A stretch of 64,000 nucleotides of DNA from Kaistella antarctica (GTDB lineage: Bacteria > Bacteroidota > Bacteroidia > Flavobacteriales > Weeksellaceae), in contig NZ_FOIX01000002.1 of assembly GCF_900109615.1 (NCBI RefSeq), forward strand, positions 310,001-374,000. The letters are read 5' to 3'. The position numbers and the translations under genes were made by a program. The notes below the pieces were generated by a model. The model saw only the letters and a program-made list of their open reading frames with translations. It was not told the DNA's origin and searched no databases. This document shows positions 1 through 8,444 of this stretch, one piece after another; positions within the stretch are counted from its first letter, which is position 1; every line of letters starts with the position of its first letter.

Positions 1-35
1 AAAGATTGTTACTGTAAATGATATCGAGTAGTCTT

Positions 36-539
36 TTAGAGTTTCTCAGAATCAGATTCCCAGTTTTTAATATTATTTTGAAGGTGCGTTTTGATCACCA
101 CATATTCTTCCTCGTCTCTGATGATTCGATCCCTAAATCTTGGCTGCCATTCAAAATAGGCGAAATCATTTTCATTGGCCCATCTTTTTAATCTCCCTTT
201 GAATCTGTTAACAAAAGAGGAAATAGATTTTGGTACAAGAGGCATCAATCCTTTTTCTGGGATTTTAAAATCATTGTCTTCTCTGAAAATGGTCGCTATA
301 AAATGGACATGATTAGGCATTATCACATATTCTTCAATAGTCAAATGTTCCAATTTTAGATTTGCCTTTTTTAATAACTCTTCTGCAAAAAATCCTATAT
401 CCGTAAAATACATTTCATTGTTTGATATTTCACCGAAATGATTTTTTTTGCCTTTTGTAACGATGGTTATGAAGTAGGAATTATTGGAGGAATAATCAAA
501 GCCAGGAAGGCGGTATTGTTTGTGATATTTGTACTTCAT
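36..539 (-). CDS. REP-associated tyrosine transposase (RAYT)
   Basis: A 167-residue member of the Y1/HUH transposase-like family that RAYTs belong to; RAYTs nick and mobilise REP hairpins. The metal-binding HxH motif is visible as NHVHF (His77, His79), followed by the family pattern around RDRIIRDEEEY. The frame stays open upstream to 611, but that extension reads straight through a REP hairpin (544-570), so the start at 539 (MKYKYHK...) is preferred. The helix that usually carries the tyrosine (YI..NP) reads THLQNN here, with His152 near the expected Tyr, so catalytic activity is uncertain. Two REP-like hairpins lie immediately upstream. The family call is firm; activity is not. Confidence 0.85.
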   Translation of the reverse strand: MKYKYHKQYRLPGFDYSSNNSYFITIVTKGKKNHFGEISNNEMYFTDIGFFAEELLKKANLKLEHLTIEEYVIMPNHVHFIATIFREDNDFKIPEKGLMPLVPKSISSFVNRFKGRLKRWANENDFAYFEWQPRFRDRIIRDEEEYVVIKTHLQNNIKNWESDSEKL

Positions 540-543
540 AGCT

Positions 544-570
544 GTAGGAGAACGCCTCAAAGGCGTGTTC
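544..570 (+). repeat. REP-like hairpin, copy 1
   Basis: Begins with GTAG, the tetranucleotide found at the foot of REP elements, followed by an imperfect palindrome (arms GAACGCCT and AGGCGTGTTC around CAA). It lies directly upstream of the likely start of the RAYT gene. It is the same element as the hairpin at 682-708 but in the opposite orientation. Confidence 0.75.
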
Positions 571-681
571 AGGTATTTGTTAAATAAATACGTTTTTGAC
601 TTCTTTAACAAATTTATAAAATTTAATACAAAATAAAGTTTATGAAAAAACCTACAAATACATCCTCATATTAAAACGCAA

Positions 682-708
682 GAACGCGCCTTTAAGGCGC
701 GTTCCTAC
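682..708 (-). repeat. REP-like hairpin, copy 2
   Basis: A perfect 11-bp stem (GAACGCGCCTT / AAGGCGCGTTC) with a one-base loop at 682-704, headed on the minus strand by GTAG (705-708). It is inverted relative to copy 1 at 544-570, giving the REP/inverted-REP arrangement typical of the targets of a neighbouring RAYT. It could also act as an mRNA-end hairpin for the peptidase gene that stops at 731. Confidence 0.8.
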
Positions 709-730
709 AACTAAAATATTTAAATAAAAA

Positions 731-2872
731 TTATTTCACAATTTTCATTTCCTTTATCAACCATTTTGCATCTGCATATTTGTCAACGATAAAAAGAATA
801 TATTTCGTGTCCACCATAATATTTCTACTAAAACGCGGATCGAAATTAATGTCACTCATCGTTCCTTCCCACTGTCGGTCGAAATTCAATCCAATTAAAT
901 TTCCGTGAGCATCCAAAGTTGGACTTCCTGAGTTTCCACCAGTCGTATGATTGGTCGCCGTAAAGTTGACTGGAACATCGCCCGTTTTGTCTTTGTACAT
1001 CCCATAATCCTTCGCATTATAAAGATTGACCAATTTCGCTGGAACATCAAATTCATAATCTCCCGGAACATATTTTTCCATCACGCCTTCTAAGTGCGTT
1101 TGGTAACCGTAAGAAACCGCATCTCTCGGATTTGAACCTTTCACCTGTCCGTAAGTTACCCGAAGCGTAGAGTTGGCATCTGGGAAGAATTTACGGTCTT
1201 TATCAGTTTCCATTTGTTGCGCCATGAATTTCTTCTGAAGCACATCAATTTGGTTTTGAAGTTCAGAATATTTTCCTTCACTCGTACTCATGTAAGAATC
1301 TTTCATCGCCGAAGCCCACTGAATAATCGGATCACTTTTTAGATTTTTAATCAACTGAGCTGGGTTCGCAAATACTTTGTCGATATCTGTTACCGCCGTT
1401 GCTCCGTTAAAAGTTCCTCTTCCTGTAACAACAGATTTTTTAGACCAATTTTCAACAGTGGCCAAATTTTTATTAGCATCTTTTAGTTGACTGAAATTTG
1501 CCGGTAGAAATTTCTCAGGAGTTTTTTCAGCATAAAGTGCCAGCAATTGAGCCGTTACTTTTGCATCCAATTCACCGTTGTAATTTTGATAAGTACCCGA
1601 TAACCTGTTTTTGAAAGCGGTTAAGGTTTGATCATTAATTTTACCAGCTTCATAACTGTTCATGAAATTGATATACTGATTGGCTAAGGAAAGCGTTTCT
1701 GCATTTCTGGTAACCTCTGAATAGTAAGAACGGTTAAGCGAATAAGGTGATTGCTCATTATACAAAGTATTTAGTTGATCAATCGTCGTCTTAATCTGTG
1801 GGTTTTTTGCAATTAAAGTTTGCTCATATCTTTTCTTTTTCCCAACGGCATCAGATTTTTTCAAACCTTCCACTTCTCCGATCCATTTTTTATGGTAATT
1901 CGCTACAGAAGCATATTTCGAGGCGTATTTGATTCTGGTTTCCGCATCGGTCCGCATTTTCTCATTTAAAATTTTCAAGGCAACCGCTCTCACTTCAATC
2001 ATAGCTGGATCGGTTTCCAACATGACCTTTTCTACTGCGATAGCGGGTAAATATTCGGTCGTTCTTCCTGGGAATCCAAAAACGAAAGTAAAATCGTTTT
2101 CTTGTTTATCTTTAATGGAAACGGGTAAGAAATGTTTTGGTTTGTAAGGAATGTTATCTTTTGAATATTCAGCAGGTTTATTGTTTTTATCTGCATAAAT
2201 ACGGAACAAAGAAAAATCTCCCGTATGTCTCGGCCAAACCCAGTTATCGGTATCAGATCCGAATTTCCCGATGGAACTTGGTGGTGCGCCAACCAACCTT
2301 ACGTCTTTATAGGTATCGATAACGTGTGCGTAATATTTATTTCCGTAATAAACTGGTTTGATAACCACTTTTTGCCATGGTTCCAATTTGAATCCAGCTT
2401 TTACAGTTTCGATATTTTGATTGATTAATGCTTGTGAAGCTTTCTCATCCAAGTTTTGCGTTCCTGCTAAAACTTGCGCAGTTATTTCTTTAATATCGGC
2501 GATAAAATCTACCGTAACTCCTGGATTAGACAATTCTCCGTTCATATCTTTCGCCCAAAAACCATTGCTTAAATAATCATTTTGGACCGAAGAATGTCTT
2601 TGAATTTGACCGTAACCACAGTGATGATTGGTTAGTAAAAGTCCTTGTGGTGAAATTATTTCTGCCGTACAACCCCCATTAAACTGTACCACCGCATCTT
2701 TAATACTCGGTTTTGAAGGATCGAAAATCTGTTTTGCAGAAATTTTCATCCCCAAATCTTTCATTTCCTTTTCATTAAGTTCTGTGGGAATCCACATTCC
2801 ACCGTACTGTTGCGCAAAAGCCATCACCGCCGGAAAAAGTATTGCCGATAGCAAAATGTTCTTTCTATTCAT
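731..2872 (-). CDS. dpp11: S46 dipeptidyl-peptidase, DPP11-like (Asp/Glu-specific)
   Basis: A 713-residue exopeptidase of family S46 that releases dipeptides from oligopeptides in the periplasm or at the cell surface. A signal peptide is visible (cleavage near AFA|QQ, residue 20). The chymotrypsin-like His lies in TNHHCGYG (residues 81-88) and the catalytic Ser is Ser648 in GGNSGSP. Eighteen residues after the Ser is Arg666 (NFDRQW). In Porphyromonas DPP11 an Arg at the equivalent position selects acidic P1 residues, while DPP7 has Gly, so Asp/Glu specificity is predicted. Length is normal for the family. The gene appears monocistronic. A near-consensus -7 element TATTTTTA lies about 25 bp upstream on the minus strand. 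Confidence 0.93.
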   Translation of the reverse strand: MNRKNILLSAILFPAVMAFAQQYGGMWIPTELNEKEMKDLGMKISAKQIFDPSKPSIKDAVVQFNGGCTAEIISPQGLLLTNHHCGYGQIQRHSSVQNDYLSNGFWAKDMNGELSNPGVTVDFIADIKEITAQVLAGTQNLDEKASQALINQNIETVKAGFKLEPWQKVVIKPVYYGNKYYAHVIDTYKDVRLVGAPPSSIGKFGSDTDNWVWPRHTGDFSLFRIYADKNNKPAEYSKDNIPYKPKHFLPVSIKDKQENDFTFVFGFPGRTTEYLPAIAVEKVMLETDPAMIEVRAVALKILNEKMRTDAETRIKYASKYASVANYHKKWIGEVEGLKKSDAVGKKKRYEQTLIAKNPQIKTTIDQLNTLYNEQSPYSLNRSYYSEVTRNAETLSLANQYINFMNSYEAGKINDQTLTAFKNRLSGTYQNYNGELDAKVTAQLLALYAEKTPEKFLPANFSQLKDANKNLATVENWSKKSVVTGRGTFNGATAVTDIDKVFANPAQLIKNLKSDPIIQWASAMKDSYMSTSEGKYSELQNQIDVLQKKFMAQQMETDKDRKFFPDANSTLRVTYGQVKGSNPRDAVSYGYQTHLEGVMEKYVPGDYEFDVPAKLVNLYNAKDYGMYKDKTGDVPVNFTATNHTTGGNSGSPTLDAHGNLIGLNFDRQWEGTMSDINFDPRFSRNIMVDTKYILFIVDKYADAKWLIKEMKIVK

Positions 2873-3064
2873 TTTAAAAATTTGCCTTAAAAATAAGAAA
2901 AATAATAGGATTATGTCTTATAACTAGAGTGAAAAAGATTTCTCGGATCCTTTACAGTCAGTTCTAGAAAGCAATCTTTTTAGTATAGAATTTAATAAGT
3001 GGATTTTGAGACAAATTCAAATGGAATATTTTTTGATTAAAAATTTTTCTTAAAATGATTGCCG

Positions 3065-3469
3065 ATGTTACCTGTAAATCTCCTCCAGCTTTTTATCATT
3101 TCGCTTCCGGTCGCGTGTATTGCTTGGACGGTAACTCACGAAGAGATTTTTCGGGAACCGAGAGATTATTGTGTCACGAAATCAAAGGAATGCCGGTCGT
3201 TGTTCCAAAGGAAATTTTACTATTTATTTACTTGCGAATATTGCTTTAGCCATTACATCACCGCCGTAATTATTTACATCACGGGATTTAAATTGCTTTT
3301 CGATGATTGGCGAGGTTATTTTATTTCCTTTTTTGCCGTCGTTTTTATCGCTAATATTTATATGACTTTATTTGGTCTTCTCAGACAGAATCTAAAAGCT
3401 GAAAAAATAGAAGCGAAGTTAAAGGACAATGAGTTGCAAGAAGTGAAAGAAAAATCGGAGGATAAATAA
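3065..3469 (+). CDS. Small membrane protein with CxxC motif, unknown function
   Basis: A 134-residue protein that I do not recognise by name. Two to three hydrophobic segments are visible (about residues 5-22, 64-75 and 85-107). A Cys-containing region lies between them with Cys36, Cys43, Cys57 and Cys60; the last two form CEYC followed by FSH. It ends in a charged, probably helical tail rich in Lys and Glu. The frame also offers TTG at 3059, but the ATG at 3065 gives a natural N-terminus. It converges with the esterase gene, 8 bp away. The Cys pairs suggest metal binding or a disulfide, which is inference only. Confidence 0.7.
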   Translation: MLPVNLLQLFIISLPVACIAWTVTHEEIFREPRDYCVTKSKECRSLFQRKFYYLFTCEYCFSHYITAVIIYITGFKLLFDDWRGYFISFFAVVFIANIYMTLFGLLRQNLKAEKIEAKLKDNELQEVKEKSEDK

Positions 3470-3477
3470 CTGGAAAT

Positions 3478-4614
3478 TTATATTTCTGAAGTTTCGTTTT
3501 TTACGATTTCCGCTTTCTGCGCTAATTCCTTCGGATCTTCTTCCGTATCATAATACAACCATTCGATTGCCCGTGGAAACTCTTGCGACCAATAAAACTC
3601 CTGATGTTTTCCTTCGTGATTAATGCTCGTTTTAAACTCAAACTGCATGGAGGTAGAATCTTCCCAACCTTCCATCGTTTGCTGGAAAAGATGAATTCTT
3701 TCGGTCATTTCCGATCCTTCATGTTCTCCGCCGTACAGGTAAACTTTAATATCGTAAGGATTTTTAAAGTTCATCTGCGGGAAATTATTCTCCGGATTCA
3801 ACCAAAGCGACGGTGAAAAAATCATCAACTTCGAATAAACTTCTGGATATAGAAATCCACTGTAAATACTAATCAATCCACCCAGCGAACTGCCTCCAAT
3901 TCCGGTGAATTCTCGTTCGGGTTTTGTTCGATAAACGGAATCAACATAAGGTTTCAAAGTGTCTGCCAGAAACCGCACATATTTTTTTCCCTCTGCATTT
4001 TCGGTGATGGAATTGTAATCTAAAACATATTCTTTAATCCGATCATCGCTGCCATTTTCAATCGCAATAATAATTACATCGCCGCGACCATATTCCGCTA
4101 AAATTGACATTTTTTTATCGATTTCCCAGTTTCCAAAAGCCGAACCTTCATTAAAAAGATTTTGAGCATCTTGTAGATAAAGAACAGGATAATCCTTTTT
4201 TGTTTGATGATAATTGTAGGGTAGAAGTGCCCAGATTTTACGGGTTTTATTAAGCTGCGGTATGAAGAATTTCTCCGAGATAATTTCAACAATCGGGAAA
4301 AACTCTTGTTTAAAAGGTCCCCAATTCACCCGCCATCGTTCGACTTCATCCTCGCTATCTAAATCATTTTTCGCAATTTTCCGATTTGGCGTAATATTAC
4401 CAAGTCGATCAATTTCGACATTTCCCCAACCGCCACGCGTAAATTTATACTCAATGAATTCCGGCAGTTTTTCGTCGTCAATATCAATGGAATAAGTACT
4501 CTCCTCAATTTCAGTCAATTCAAATACTAAATCACGAGGATTCCATTTATTAAAGTTTCCTGTAATAAAAACGGGTCTTTCGTCGGCTTCCTTTGATTTT
4601 AATGTAAATCTCAT
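3478..4614 (-). CDS. Alpha/beta-hydrolase esterase with glucan-binding-like N-terminal domain
   Basis: A 378-residue protein. Residues 1-60 resemble a CBM48/CBM20-type early-set domain (pattern ITGNFNKWNP). Residues 115-355 form an esterase domain of the Fes/IroE/esterase-D type, with nucleophile Ser243 in GGSSLGG and a C-terminal His (His337, in GKHQEFYW). No signal peptide is visible, so a cytoplasmic location is likely. The gene is divergent from glgB across 250 bp. The N-terminal domain and the neighbours suggest, without proving, action on a glycogen-associated or other sugar ester. Fes-type enzymes cleave siderophore or carbohydrate esters, so siderophore hydrolysis remains possible, but no siderophore genes are nearby. 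Confidence 0.82.
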   Translation of the reverse strand: MRFTLKSKEADERPVFITGNFNKWNPRDLVFELTEIEESTYSIDIDDEKLPEFIEYKFTRGGWGNVEIDRLGNITPNRKIAKNDLDSEDEVERWRVNWGPFKQEFFPIVEIISEKFFIPQLNKTRKIWALLPYNYHQTKKDYPVLYLQDAQNLFNEGSAFGNWEIDKKMSILAEYGRGDVIIIAIENGSDDRIKEYVLDYNSITENAEGKKYVRFLADTLKPYVDSVYRTKPEREFTGIGGSSLGGLISIYSGFLYPEVYSKLMIFSPSLWLNPENNFPQMNFKNPYDIKVYLYGGEHEGSEMTERIHLFQQTMEGWEDSTSMQFEFKTSINHEGKHQEFYWSQEFPRAIEWLYYDTEEDPKELAQKAEIVKNETSEI

Positions 4615-4785
4615 GAGGGTTTTTCTATTTTTAAAAAGCTAAAAGTAGGAAATTTATTCAAAATAAGATTTCTGTATCTCTGGTGATATTAAATTTAATG
4701 TTAAGTCAATGATAAGAACTCTCGAACATATATCACCTCTCGCAAGTTTTAAAGGATATGATTCTCCTTTTAGCTTTATTTTAAA

Positions 4786-4793
4786 TATATTTG
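4786..4793 (+). promoter_or_regulatory. Candidate -7 element for glgBA
   Basis: TATATTTG matches the Bacteroidota TAnnTTTG -7 consensus, 71 bp upstream of the glgB ATG. No clear TTG is seen at -33. Confidence 0.4.
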
Positions 4794-4864
4794 AGGTAGA
4801 AAAAGCGATTACGCCTTTTTTTATTTTTTTCAGTAAAAACCTCACTTAGAAAACTCCCCAAATC

Positions 4865-6934
4865 ATGCAAACTGTGTTTCCTCATTCTTTGTTTACCGAC
4901 CAAGATATTTATCTTTTCCGAGAAGGTAATCACTATAAATTGTATGAAAAATTTGGTGCTCATTCAATTGAACTTGAGGGAGTAGAAGGTGTTTATTTTG
5001 CCGTTTGGGCTCCACACGCCGAAGAAGTTTCCGTGATTGGTGATTTTAATGAATGGCATTCTGAAACCCATAAATTATTACCACGCTGGGACGAATCTGG
5101 AATTTGGGAAGGATTTATCGCTGGCCTTAAATGGGGCGATGTTTACAAATATGGAATCAGAACCAACAAAGGAGTTTTACTCGAAAAAGGAGATCCTTTT
5201 GCTTTAAGTTGGGAGCAGAGTCTTCAAGCCAGTTCCTTGGTTTCTACCACTTGGTTTGAATGGAATGATAAGAACTGGATGGCTGATCGATATAAAAGCA
5301 ACACGATTGAAGCGCCGATGTCGGTTTACGAAATGCATCTCGCGTCCTGGATGCGAGGCGTTGATGATCCAGAAAAATTCTTTACTTACAGAGAAATTGC
5401 GGAGCGACTAGTTCCCTACATCAAAGAAATGGGTTTTACGCATGTAGAATTTATGCCGGTGATGGAATATCCGTACGATCCAAGTTGGGGTTATCAGATA
5501 ACAGGGTTTTTTGCCGCCACTTCTCGATTTGGTTCACCTCAGGATTTAATGTTTTTAATCAATGAATTGCACAATAATCAAATCGGCGTCATTTTAGATT
5601 GGGTACCTTCTCATTTTCCTGGAGATGCCAACGGTTTGCATTTCTTTGATGGAACTTATTTATACGAACATGAAGATCCTCGCAAAGGTTTTCACCCCGA
5701 ATGGAAATCCCATATTTTTAATTATGGCCGACCGGAAGTAAAATCTTTTTTAATCAGTAACGCCCTATTTTGGTTGGATCGATATCATGCTGATGGACTT
5801 CGGGTAGATGCCGTGACGTCAATGTTGCATTTGGATTATGCTCGAAATGAAGGTGAATGGGAACCGAATATTGAAGGCGGAAATGTCAATTTAGAAGCTA
5901 AGCAGTTTTTACAAGACTTTAACAAAGCAGTCTATAAAGAATTTCCGCATGTAATGACTATTGCTGAAGAAAGTTCAGATTTTCCGATGCTCACCAAACC
6001 GGTTTACGATGGCGGAATTGGGTTCGGCATGAAGTGGATGATGGGTTGGATGCACGATACTTTAAAATATTTTAAAGAAAATCCCACGGAAAGAAAATAC
6101 CATCACAACAAATTGACTTTCGGCTCCATGTACGTTTATAATGAAAATTATATGATGCCGCTTTCTCATGATGAAGTCGTTCACGGAAAAGCAAGTATGA
6201 TTTATAAAATGCCCGGCGATGAATGGCAGAAATTCGCAAATCTTCGCGCTTTATATCTGTACATGTTCACCCATCCGGGAGCGAAATTATTATTCATGGG
6301 TAATGAATTCGCGCAAACGCACGAATGGGATTTTACCCAAAGTCTTGATTGGCACTTGCTAAAATATCCAGTGCATAAAGGAATGCAGGACTTTGTCAAA
6401 AAATTAAATCATTTATATAGAAACGAAACGGCACTTTACGAAAACAATTTTTCACCAGACGGAATGGAATGGGTTGAAGCCAACGATGCTGACAATTCCA
6501 TTTTTATCTATCTTCGAAAAGGAAAAAGTGAAGATGATGTTTTGATGGTTATTTTAAATTTAACACCCAACGTATTTGATTATAAAATCGGTGTCGATGA
6601 AGGCACAAATTGGGAAGTTATTCTAAATTCTGACGACGCCCAATTCTCAGGAAGTGGCGTCAACGCAGAAATCATCGATGAAGAAGATGATGAATGGATG
6701 TACAAACCAAACGCTATCATTCTGAAATTACCACCACTTTCAGGTGTTGTTTTAAGACAGAAAAAAAAGATGAAGAAATTAGCTGAACCTAAAAAGGCAA
6801 TTGCCAAGAAATTGACTGCGCCAAAAAAAGCGGTTTCTAAAATAATAGAGACTGATGAAAAACCTTCAACTAAAAAACCTTCAATTGTAAAAAAGGAAAA
6901 GACTCCCGCCGTCAAAAAGAAATCAAAATCGTAA
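4865..6934 (+). CDS. glgB: 1,4-alpha-glucan branching enzyme with Lys-rich tail
   Basis: A GH13 enzyme that makes alpha-1,6 branches in glycogen. Order of parts: N-terminal region, CBM48 (about 40-125, with GDFNEW), GH13 barrel (about 150-560) and C-terminal all-beta domain (about 560-630). The catalytic residues are Asp315 in DGLRVDAV, Glu368 in IAEES and Asp436 in LSHDEVVH. After the normal end of the enzyme comes an extra 57-residue tail (633-689) with 22 Lys plus Ala, Pro and Thr, resembling a histone-H1-like basic tail and not part of the GH13 fold. glgA follows 27 bp downstream, so the two form an operon. No glgC, glgX or glgP is present in the window. Confidence 0.97.
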   Translation: MQTVFPHSLFTDQDIYLFREGNHYKLYEKFGAHSIELEGVEGVYFAVWAPHAEEVSVIGDFNEWHSETHKLLPRWDESGIWEGFIAGLKWGDVYKYGIRTNKGVLLEKGDPFALSWEQSLQASSLVSTTWFEWNDKNWMADRYKSNTIEAPMSVYEMHLASWMRGVDDPEKFFTYREIAERLVPYIKEMGFTHVEFMPVMEYPYDPSWGYQITGFFAATSRFGSPQDLMFLINELHNNQIGVILDWVPSHFPGDANGLHFFDGTYLYEHEDPRKGFHPEWKSHIFNYGRPEVKSFLISNALFWLDRYHADGLRVDAVTSMLHLDYARNEGEWEPNIEGGNVNLEAKQFLQDFNKAVYKEFPHVMTIAEESSDFPMLTKPVYDGGIGFGMKWMMGWMHDTLKYFKENPTERKYHHNKLTFGSMYVYNENYMMPLSHDEVVHGKASMIYKMPGDEWQKFANLRALYLYMFTHPGAKLLFMGNEFAQTHEWDFTQSLDWHLLKYPVHKGMQDFVKKLNHLYRNETALYENNFSPDGMEWVEANDADNSIFIYLRKGKSEDDVLMVILNLTPNVFDYKIGVDEGTNWEVILNSDDAQFSGSGVNAEIIDEEDDEWMYKPNAIILKLPPLSGVVLRQKKKMKKLAEPKKAIAKKLTAPKKAVSKIIETDEKPSTKKPSIVKKEKTPAVKKKSKS

Positions 6935-6961
6935 GATCCAACATAAAAACCGAATTTTAAT

Positions 6962-8368
6962 ATGAGAATTTTCAACCTTTCTTTCGAATGTTATCCTGTT
7001 GCAAAAGTTGGCGGGCTGGCCGATGTTGTCGGAGCCTTGCCCAAATATTTGAATAAAATCGAAGGAGTTGAAGCCAGCGTTATTATGCCTTGGTACAATA
7101 AACCTTTCGTGCATGAGCACAGTTTCGAACTGGTTTTTGATGGTTGGATTCATCAGCACAATCAAACTTTTCAAGTGATGGTGATGAAGGAAACGTCGAA
7201 TGTTTTAGGTTTCGATTTATATCTCGTGAAGATCCCAGGACTTTTAGATCGCGATAATCCGTATGGTTATTGGGATGAAAGCCAGCAGTTTTTAGCTTTT
7301 CAACATGGCGTTTTGCATTGGTTAACCGCCATGCAGATTCGTCCGGATGTTTTGCATTGTCATGATTATCACACGGGTTTAGTTCCTTTTATGATTGAAA
7401 GCTGTCCTGAATTTAGTTTTTTAAAAGGCGTAAAAACCATCGGTACCATTCATAATGGCGAATATCAAGGACAGATGCGATGGGACATGGCCAATTACTT
7501 CCCTTGGTTTGACGGCGGAAAATGGGGCTTACTTGATTGGAACGGTTATATCAATCCCTTAGCATCCATGATTAAATGTTGCCACGCTTTCAATGCGGTC
7601 TCAAGTGGATATATGGATGAATTGTTTGAAAGTTTCCGCGGCTTGGAAACCTTGGTTCGGCAAGAACACGCCAAAGCAAACGGAATTATCAACGGCATCG
7701 ATACTGAAATTTGGGATCCCGAAATCGATCCTTTTTTAGCCTTTAATTATGGAAAACAAGATGCAGCAGCTGGCAAGCTGAAAAACAAAAAAGAACTGTG
7801 CGAAGAGTATGGTCTCAATCCTGACTTGCCATTATTCAGTTTTATTGGAAGATTTGCCGGAGAAAAAGGTGCAGATTTTCTACCTGAAATTGTAGAAAAA
7901 AGTATTCAGGAAACCTATGGTGCTTTAAATATTATTATTTTAGGCTCCGGTGATAAAAGCATTGAAAATCAATTGGCCGAGCTGTCTTATAAATACTCCA
8001 ACTTCGCGGTGGATTTAGGTTACAAAGAATACCTGTCGCACAAGATTTACGCTTCGTCCGATTTTTTATTAATGCCTTCTAGAGTTGAACCTTGTGGATT
8101 AAATCAAATGTATGCCATGCGTTACGGAACGGTCCCAATCGTTCGTTATATTGGGGGTTTACGCGATACCGTCGAAGACATTTCAACAGGTGGAAGCGGA
8201 ATTAACTTTGGTGAAGCGAGCGCCAGTGCGACTGTTCACGCAATGCATCGCGCTTTGCATATTTATAATCAAGAGGGTTTAATGAGTCAGTTGGTTCAGT
8301 CGAATATGAACTTCGATTTCTCCTGGGAAAAATCCGCCCAAAAATATCTGGACTTATATAACAAATAA
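6962..8368 (+). CDS. glgA: Glycogen synthase (GT5)
   Basis: A 468-residue glucosyltransferase of family GT5 that extends alpha-1,4-glucan from ADP-glucose in the cytoplasm. The N-terminal nucleotide-sugar loop is KVGGLADVVGALP, starting at Lys15. The C-terminal GT-B domain carries FAGEKGADF and the EPCGLNQMYAM segment that contains the catalytic Glu. Length is typical. It is the second gene of the glgBA operon. The ADP-glucose pyrophosphorylase needed to supply its donor is not in the window. Confidence 0.96.
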   Translation: MRIFNLSFECYPVAKVGGLADVVGALPKYLNKIEGVEASVIMPWYNKPFVHEHSFELVFDGWIHQHNQTFQVMVMKETSNVLGFDLYLVKIPGLLDRDNPYGYWDESQQFLAFQHGVLHWLTAMQIRPDVLHCHDYHTGLVPFMIESCPEFSFLKGVKTIGTIHNGEYQGQMRWDMANYFPWFDGGKWGLLDWNGYINPLASMIKCCHAFNAVSSGYMDELFESFRGLETLVRQEHAKANGIINGIDTEIWDPEIDPFLAFNYGKQDAAAGKLKNKKELCEEYGLNPDLPLFSFIGRFAGEKGADFLPEIVEKSIQETYGALNIIILGSGDKSIENQLAELSYKYSNFAVDLGYKEYLSHKIYASSDFLLMPSRVEPCGLNQMYAMRYGTVPIVRYIGGLRDTVEDISTGGSGINFGEASASATVHAMHRALHIYNQEGLMSQLVQSNMNFDFSWEKSAQKYLDLYNK

Positions 8369-8444
8369 TGTTTTTTCATTTTCGTCCGAAACCTTTGTTA
8401 ATGGTATTGTTATTGTAAAGTACCTGCTCACTTAAAAAACAACC

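Noticed and set aside
537..611. N-terminal extension of the first RAYT (24 extra residues)
   Set aside because: The extension translates a REP hairpin, and the family N-terminus begins at the internal Met encoded at 539.
6580..6975. 131-codon frame antisense to the end of glgB and the start of glgA
   Set aside because: It is the mirror of the Lys-rich tail and has no promoter or family features; glgB is certain on the other strand.
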